A stretch of DNA of 64,000 nucleotides from NCBI GenBank assembly GCA_032622095.1, contig CP136068.1, positions 114,866,509-114,930,508 on the forward strand, given 5' to 3'. Each line of letters starts with the position of its first letter. The first letter of the stretch is position 1. The translations under genes were made by a program, and so were the position numbers. This document shows, piece by piece, positions 27,101-36,100 of this stretch. Source of the stretch: Siphonodentalium dalli. Lineage: Eukaryota; Mollusca; Scaphopoda; Gadilida; Siphonodentaliidae. The notes below the pieces were generated by a model, which saw only the letters and a program-made list of their open reading frames with translations, did not search any database and was not told the DNA's origin.

Positions 27101-30100
27101 AACGGCAAGTACACCACGGCCCAACTGTAGTTAGCCGGTGGAGCCGCGGTGTAGTTGCATTTCAGCCGCGGTGGCAACGCTAACTGCACCGCGGTTAGGT
27201 GGACACTTGTTTTGTCAAGCAGGGTATATTGGATACAAAACCAGAGTAAGAGCACAGTGATTCTATTATATACGTTTGACCTTAATCTCTATAATGTATT
27301 GGAAGATGTTATGAATCTCTACCCTGGCTATGTTTGTACAGATCATATTCCACCAGTTCATAACCTAGTACTTTTTTATGTTCTGACAGGGAACTTTATA
27401 GCATTGAAAAAATAATGCAGGTAATATATTTCTTTGTTAAAGACATATCATGTACTTGTTCGGGTGCGTGAAACTGTTAAGTTAGTATTCAGGTGCTATT
27501 ACAACTGGAGGAATGTAACATTCTACTAACATCGCCGACAATTTGAAGCAAATCGACCATACCAATCCATATAAAACATCGTCAGAACTATGCTCAGTTG
27601 TAAATATTTACTACTCTATTCGGGATGCAAACGATTTCACCATCGGGAGTCACCGCATTTAATTTAGATATAAGAATTACTGTGTGTTGTCATTTTGGAT
27701 ATACTATTTGTAAAAATTAGTACTTTGAACAAGATTATTCTCCATTTCTATTTTATCACCCTACCGGAGTGTTTCACATCACTTTAAAGATACATAATCT
27801 GAATTAACGCTCTCAAATTACTATTTCTTTGGCTTTGGGGGTTAAAAATATTTGATTCAAAGCTCAGAGTAATCAGACCTCGATTTTTGAAACTTGTTAT
27901 TTCATGAAATGTGTACTTATTTGTGGTCCAGAAAAAAGTCGTCAAACCAACGGTTTCGGACAAAATTGCAGATGAAGATGGATAACAATAAATCAAGTGG
28001 TAATACCGCCAAATTTGGTGATACTCAAGTGATAATACAGTGATATTTCATTGAACAACATGTTGAAAAATAACGTTTTGGGAAATTTAGCATTATTTTG
28101 TTGTAATTAATTGATTCTGATAACTAAAGCGTATTTGAAGAAATGTTGTTGTTGTTGTAACTTGATGATATCAGAACCGTCTGATCGGATTGAGTACCTT
28201 TAATATCTGTTCCTCATAATGTAATTTACACCAGGTGAAAGTCCCAGGTCGAGTGAGCTGATTGTGGAATAAACACAGATTGATTCCCAGGGATAAAATT
28301 TTTGATTGTGAGCAACGCAAAGCAAAATCGGTTGGCAAAATTAGCATATCACGTAATCTCGAACTGGGCCCTTCACCTACTGTGAAATAGATTAATAAGG
28401 AATATATTTTCTGCGATAATTTTGCAATGTTATTGAGTTTTCCCATCAGAACTTCAAAAAATTCCCAGGTTTTGAACTGGTGGAATATGATCTCTACGGG
28501 CATAGCCATAGCAGAGATTCATGGCATGATCTAGTATTGAACATAAAGTATACAGCTATGCATGATACATGGTATATATTCGCATTCATAAAAATAATTT
28601 AAAGATAAAATCTGTTTTTGACATGTATCTGTTTAACCTCAGTAAACTGAGCACGGATGTAAAATTCACTCTGTGTGCTATACGTCCATATTCAGTACGG
28701 ACCTACATCAACATACTAGTGAACAGTCGGCCATTATTCATAACTAAAATTCAGATATTGGTGCATCTGAACAACTGCATCTCAAAGTTTCAAACAGTGT
28801 ATGATGTTTCATGATTGTGAATGATACTAGCCTTTCAATTGATTCAGCTTTATGGTTTTCGTGATATTCTCGTATTTTTCCACTGGAAAATGACCATAAC
28901 ATCAACGACCCAGCACTCAACGTCATTAGCCATCAAGCCTTGAAATAGGGTGTTTGTCATTTGCAGAATGAGGTCCCCAGAGGGTGAATTTAGTGATGCT
29001 ACCCTGCATAGTGGGCTAGCATCACCAAATTCGCCCTCTGGGAACCTCATTCTGCAAATGACAGACACGCTATTTCAAGGCTTGTTAGCCATGAAGAGGT
29101 TTAATAAAAGAGGACTCTGACTAACTTTATATCAGCCAAGAAAATAGAGTAGAAAATATTTACATAGTGTGTTTGTCATTTACAGAATGAGGTCACCAGA
29201 GGCTAGCATCACCATGATCACCCTCTGGCAACCTCATTCTGCTGAGGCCTCAACTGCTATGGGAGACCTTGGATCAGATTAAAATTCCCCAGATGAAGAT
29301 GGTGGTATTCACCAATTAGTCACCTCGATTGTGCAATTTATCTTCTGAAAATTAGGGGCTATAGAAACTGAACAGAAGGGAACAAGTAATTAAAAACAAT
29401 GTTAATTGAGACTGTAGATACTTCCAGAAAGAAGAGGCCTAAGCAGAATGAGGTTCCCAGAGGGTGAATTTATTTTCAACTCACAATGATGTAGGATGTA
29501 GAGTGTGATAAACTTCACTTCCTTTTCCTTGTTCTTGAAAAGACTCGGCTTGCAAACTATGTCCCTGAAATTAGAATTTACCATGCTCATCATATCACAT
29601 GCCCAGACTCTAGCTGGCTTAGTATAACATCTAGCAGGTAACGAGTCAAATCGTAATCTGACATGCGCTTAGCATGGCACATAGTCAGCAATCTGCAACT
29701 GACGATGGTCTTATCCAAACATTTTGGCATCTTTTCAACTCATTGGGAGTAATTTCCAAAAATATCTAAATTCTAATTTTGGCATACTAAACTCAGGTGT
29801 GTTCCCAATATGAATAATACAATATATCCTAATATATGTAGCTAGTGCCAGGGACCAGCCGAGAGGGCTACGTGGGCGAAGAAGTCTCCCTATTCTTGCT
29901 CACTTCGCCCTAATTTTGCAGCCAGGCGAAGTTTAAGTCGCCCTGAAATTTCCAACGAAAATAAAAAATTGGCAAAATATTCATCCTAATTTACTGCCAA
30001 CATTGATTGAACCCAGTTATCCATTGACAGGATCTTTTACACACCATAAGTCTTATTAACATCTGTATAAATCCGATTTGGGAGCATATTCGCACCTGAG

Positions 30101-33100
30101 CATTAATTGCAGACAGCTGTGAATACATCGTAAGGTGTCTACAGTGACTTGCGATTTTGAGATTATCACACCTGAAGATTACAACTCATACACCTTTATT
30201 ACCATGTGTCAGTTCATCATCCCTTTGTTAAAGTTTGTAAAGGCCAGAAAAAATTTTGAAAACATTTTTGAATTCATTTGTGTAAGTGCCACCGCAGACG
30301 CTACGATTAAAATCGTAAGTGGGGAAAATCGTAGGTGGAGAAATAGACGCTACGGTGCTGCTATGTATGCAGCTACGATTTTATCCACGTGATCGATCAC
30401 ATGATAGCAAAATGTTAGACCACGTTCTCCGCATTATGCAACTAAATACATATGCATGACATGTATCTCAATTTTTAAAACTATCAAGTTGATGTTGAAA
30501 GTTCAAGTGAAATTGAATATTTTTTTTATTTTGACATTTTTGTACCTGTCAACTCAACAGGCTCAGCTGCCCCAATTAAATTTCAGCAATTGCGGTAGCC
30601 CTCTACTCCTTGTCTGATATGTGGTATAGGCCTGCACTGCCTGCCGTATCTCCACCAATGTGGCCTCGTTTTTGTAAGTGCAAGAAGTTTGTAAACTTTG
30701 CGCCATTTTTGAATGTTTTCTTTTCGTGGTATTTACAACATGACAAGTGCGACAGTGGTCATGTGACAGCTACGATCGAGCGTTGCCAAGGTCACGCCAC
30801 AATTTTCCTGGTAAAATCAAACAGAGCTTGATTGCTACGATTTGGCTACGATATTGTCGTGGGCATGCGCATTGGATGCTTCCTCCTGCGATTTTCCTCA
30901 CTTACGATTTTAATCGCAGCGTGTGCGGTGGCACTAACATGTTAATATCTGTACCCAGCTCAGGCACTTTTAATGAGTTAGAATATTCAAGATTTCGTTT
31001 CGTTTAGCAATTTTTTTTGTATTCATACGCATTGTTTAATTAAATTATTTTTTGTATTCATAAGTGCCGTTCTCCAAAAATTATTATATAAAATACTACC
31101 ATTCTCTCACAATTATGATTGAACATTGTTCATAGTTATTAGAGTGATGATTTGAATATAATGATTCCATATTTGAACCATTGTTTCATCATTTTAATTT
31201 AGATATTACATATCTCCTATTTTCGTTATATAGGCGACTACTGTGTTGGTTCATTTCAATTTTATAAAGCTCACTTCGCCCCATTGAATGCCCACTTCGC
31301 CTTATTTTTGTGACAGGGAGAAGTCACTTCGGCCTGAAAATCAGGTCTAGGCTGGTCCCTGTCGAATGCATGCCTAGTAAATGTTTGTGAGAATTGTCGA
31401 TGACTGCTGGCAGCCATGTTTTTCAACGAATTTAGGAAAAAATAGTTGGCTAGAGGTCACCCAGAAGATTCACATGAAGTTTGGTAACGATCGGGTGAGG
31501 GATGTGGCCTGTATGGTGTGACTGAAGGATTTAGTCATGTAAAGAGTAAAATCCAAGATGGCTTGCTGCAAATTTCGGAAAAATTTATGGCTCCCATCTA
31601 AAAGTCACCCTGAAGATCCATATAAAGTTTGGTGATAATCGGATTAAGGATGTGGTCTGTAGGATGTGCCAAAGGATTTAGTCATGCAAAGAGTGATAAT
31701 CCAAAATGGCTGTCGGCGGCCATGTTTTTCATCGAAAATTGATGGCTCCCATCTAGTGGTGATCCTAAACATGCCTGCAAATTTTCAAAAAAATTCTCCA
31801 ATAAATGCGGGCTGCAGGCTGTGTCAATGGATTCAAATTTGAAATCCAAGTTGGCTGCTGGCGGCCATGTTGTTTAACGAATTTCGGAAATAATTGATAG
31901 CTCCCATCTAGATGTCACCCCGAAGATTCATATGAAGTTTGGTAGCAAGCAGATGAAGAATGTGGCCTGTAGGGTGTGCCAAAGGATTTAGTCATGCAAA
32001 GAGTAAGATTCAAGATGGCTGCTGGCGCCATGTTTATCGTCAAAAATGGCTAAAATTTTATAGCTCCCATCTAGTCGTAAATTTTCAAAACATTTCTCCA
32101 ATAAATATGGGCTGCAGGGTGTGCCAAAATTGAAATCCAAACTGGCTGCCGGCGGCCATATTTTTAAGGAATTTCGGAAAAAATCGATGGCTCCCATCTA
32201 GAGGTCACCCTGAAGTTTGGTGATGATTGGATGAGGGATGCAGCCTTTAGGTGAGCCAAAGGAAATTGATGATGGACGGACGGATGCATGCACAAACGAC
32301 GGACGCCAACCCATGGCAATAGCTCAAACTTGACAAGTCAAGTTGAGCTAAAAACTGGTGAATTTGCAAATTAATTTATATTCCTCTATCATTCCCTGCT
32401 GGTTTTAATTAATTGGAGATAACAGGTGATGTAGGCATTAATATGTCACAGTTAGGGATATATGGGCAGGGGGAATGGGATCCTAACAGGGACCCACTGC
32501 CCCCCCCCCCCCCCCCAGATGACTAAACACACTTGTTGTATTTGTATTCTCAAACAAGAAATCAGATCTAGATATGCTGTGGCCGAGTTGTGTTAAAAAT
32601 ATATTAGTAGTAAAAACATACAAAATGAATTTGGTCAGAATAGGATAAAATTTGTTATACTTATCGTGCTTATGTAGAAAAATATGACTCGGTCAACAAT
32701 TCAGCAAGGCACTACTCCTTAAAAAGTATTTTGGGCAGATCTGGTTTTCGAATTTGTCAATAAGATTGATGAGCACAAGTCAAGATTAAAATTTTGGTCA
32801 AAATCAGATTATAACACGGATGGACAGATAGACGCGCATCTTCATTTATCAAACCAAAGGTCAACAAAACTTAACCAAAAATATCTACTGCTAATTCACA
32901 ATCACTTGTTTTTCATATGTTGTCTTAATATAATATTTTTACCAAATATTCTTTGAGTGAACTTTTGGATCAAGTGCCTAATAAATTACAATTGTTATTT
33001 TTATATTCCTGTTCAGAATTAACTACTAGTACCTGTAAGTTTGCAAACCCCTAGAGCAATCCCGAATAAAACTTACCATAAATCTTTGATTGCTTTGTTA

Positions 33101-36100
33101 TCTGTATTAATGATAAAATCCTGTATCGTCTTGTATTGTATGGATTCGTTTGCCGTATGAATTTCAGATATTGCACATAGACCGTCACACAGCTTATTAG
33201 AATTGATCGCCTGGAATTCACAATTTGAACATTCTTTATCTCGTATATATTTTGAAGACCTCTGTTTGTCTGTCTGTCTGTATGTCTGTCATTTATACAA
33301 ATCTACGATTCTCGACCGATCAGGACGAAACTTGGTACGTGTGTGTAGTTTGACCAGGCGGTCGACGTTGTCGTATTGGCGAGCCCGTGCGGCGCCCGCT
33401 TCGCGTATTCACAGACGAGATCTCGGAAACGGGTGGAGCTATCGACTTGAAATTTGCTATGTGAATGTATCTTGCCCCGGATACAAATTTTATCGGGTCG
33501 CTGAGCCCGTGCGACGCCAGCTTCACGCATGCGCAGAAGAGATCTCGGAAACGGGTAGAGCTATCGACATTGAAATTTGGTTTTTGAATAGCCCGGACAA
33601 CGTTGGGCTCATCGGCTAGTCTACTATATATTTTGAGAACTACGGAATATATCCATATATATATCTGTATATCCTTTATAGACTCGAAAACGGCTGGACC
33701 GATTGAGCCCAAACTTCCTATCTAAGGGTAAAAACTCACGGACAGTGCCATCGGACTGCTTCTGAGAATGTCCGAGCACTCCTTCTCCCTTCCCACTGCC
33801 GCCGTCCTTGGAATTGTGGGGTTAATCGCGTGATAGTTAAAGAGCATTTGTATCCGCAGTGTCGTTGATAAAGAGCGTTTATATACATGACGAGTATAAA
33901 TACGGCTCAATTGACCGTCTCGAGACGAAAGTTCGTACTCAATTTCGTACTTAGGGGTTCCAAGGAACAGGGGAGATTTTCATCGGGTCAGTTTTTCCGC
34001 GCGAGGTGACATTGACCTTGAAACGGCTACCCACAAATGATATATATGTGTGTGTCAAATCGGGTAAAACTGGCGGATTTCGACGAAATTATATACCTAG
34101 GGGTACTTTTGTCCGGGGGTGTTTTGGACGGGTCAAATCTTGACCACGACATGACCTTCAAAATGGTCAATTCAAGGTCAAATCGGGTAAAACTGGCGGA
34201 TTTCGACGAAATTTGATACCTAGGTGCAACACACGTGTCTTGGAAGCTGTTGCAATTGCTTTTTCGAACAAAGCCATGGGACAAACCATGCCAGTGGCGG
34301 GCTAATCTGCTAGTATATATATAAAAGAGTGGGATCTGTATGTCCATGATTCTCACATACACCTGGAAGATGTTATAACGGCATTAGTTTATCAAATTTT
34401 TGATTTATTCAACTAAAATTAATTTGAACAAGGAGTTAAACAAAATTTTAAAGTCAATTTCTTTGTTTTAAATTTATTTTCTTCCCCATTTTTCAGCTGA
34501 TGTAGATAAACAGAAGAAACAAGTGCACTGCTGGAGCATGTCTTAACCCTGTCTATATTAAATGGATTCTCCCACTCAGTTATAAAAGTATACATTGGAA
34601 TGGTCCATTATTCATTTGGAGGGATATTCAGGATAAATGAGCAGACGGCAAACAGACAAAAAGATAATATAAGTGCAGAAGGATTCATATTCATTGGTGG
34701 GAAATGTTCAGATAAAAGTTTAACAAACAACATTTGTTGAACGTATTATCTGAACATTTCCTATGGGAACTATTCATCAATGAATATATAAGTGTTTAGT
34801 ATAGAAAGTGTTAAGATGCCCATTGTTAGCTCATAATAATTTACATAAACAAAAACTGATATCTGAAGTGTTTGAGAACAGACAAAATCTGAAAACAACC
34901 TTCAATGGTGAAGAAAGCCCACCCCCTTACTTTTTTAGAAATAAAAAATTTGATTCTGGGAACAATTATTGAATGTAACTTTTGCCTCCAAATATTTTGT
35001 CAGCAAGAAAATAAACAGCTTATTATAAGTCGAAGAGATGCATTACTCTGACAGAAATTGTCAGACCAGACCCATAATCGAACTTAATTAGGACTTTTTA
35101 ATATGAAACCTAGTACCAAGTTTCATAAAATTCTGTCAAATATGTACTATTCAAGTTATCATCCGTACCATGAAATAACCAGATAATTCTTAGTCGAAAA
35201 GGGGCAAAACTCCATCAGAAATAGTTGGACTAAACCCACATTCAAACTTGACCGTATTTTCATGCGATTAATCCACATATCTATAAAAAAATTTAAAGCT
35301 ATCAATAATCATAATTTGAGTTATCATCTGGACAACAAAACAATTGACAAATACTAAGTCGAAAAGGGGCATAACTCCATCAGAAATGGTTGCACCGAAC
35401 CCAAATTTGAACATGACCTACATTTTCATGTCATTAATCCACATACTACATTTGAATGCTATCTGATTATCATAACTTGAGTTATAATCCAGACAACAAA
35501 ACAATCAGCAAATTCTAAGTTGAAAAGGGGAATAATTCTACCAGAAATGGTCGGACCAGATCCAAATTGGAACTTCGATCAAGACTTTCTTCTATATATG
35601 AAGGACACATACCAAGGTTCATCAAACCCTGTCGAATACTTTTCATCTGGACAACAAATGATTTGAATGGACAAACGGCTTGAAAGATGCCTCAACGCAC
35701 GTACACTGCTAATTTATATAGTCTCCTGAAATTTTTTTCAGGTGGAAACAAATATTTACGAGGCGCATTTTATAATGGTGGATAACACCGAGATTGGCAG
35801 TGTTAGGAATAAAATTAATTAATCCACATAACAAATTTCACTCTGATTAAGAAACATAACTAAAAGTTATAATGCTGAAACCAAGAATTGTGTGCATTCT
35901 AAGTCCAATGAAAAAAATTTTGAGAAATTGAAAATGATTACCAAAATGATCATCTGGAAATGAATAATTTGTCATATTTTAAGTCCAACACGACTATAAC
36001 TCAGGCAAGACTTGTTGGTCTGACCCCATATTCGAACTTCACCTATATTTTCTCAGAACTAATCCACATGCTATCCAGAAACGATTAATTTGGCATATTT

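Noticed and set aside
28171-28509. 112-codon minus-strand ORF
   Set aside because: No family motif and no splice context; it lies between exons 5 and 6 but fits neither phase nor the gene's composition.
33203-33712. Arg-rich ORFs of 130-138 codons on both strands
   Set aside because: They lie in the Helitron-like 122-bp repeat and recur in several frames at 46050-46445 and 50071-51537.
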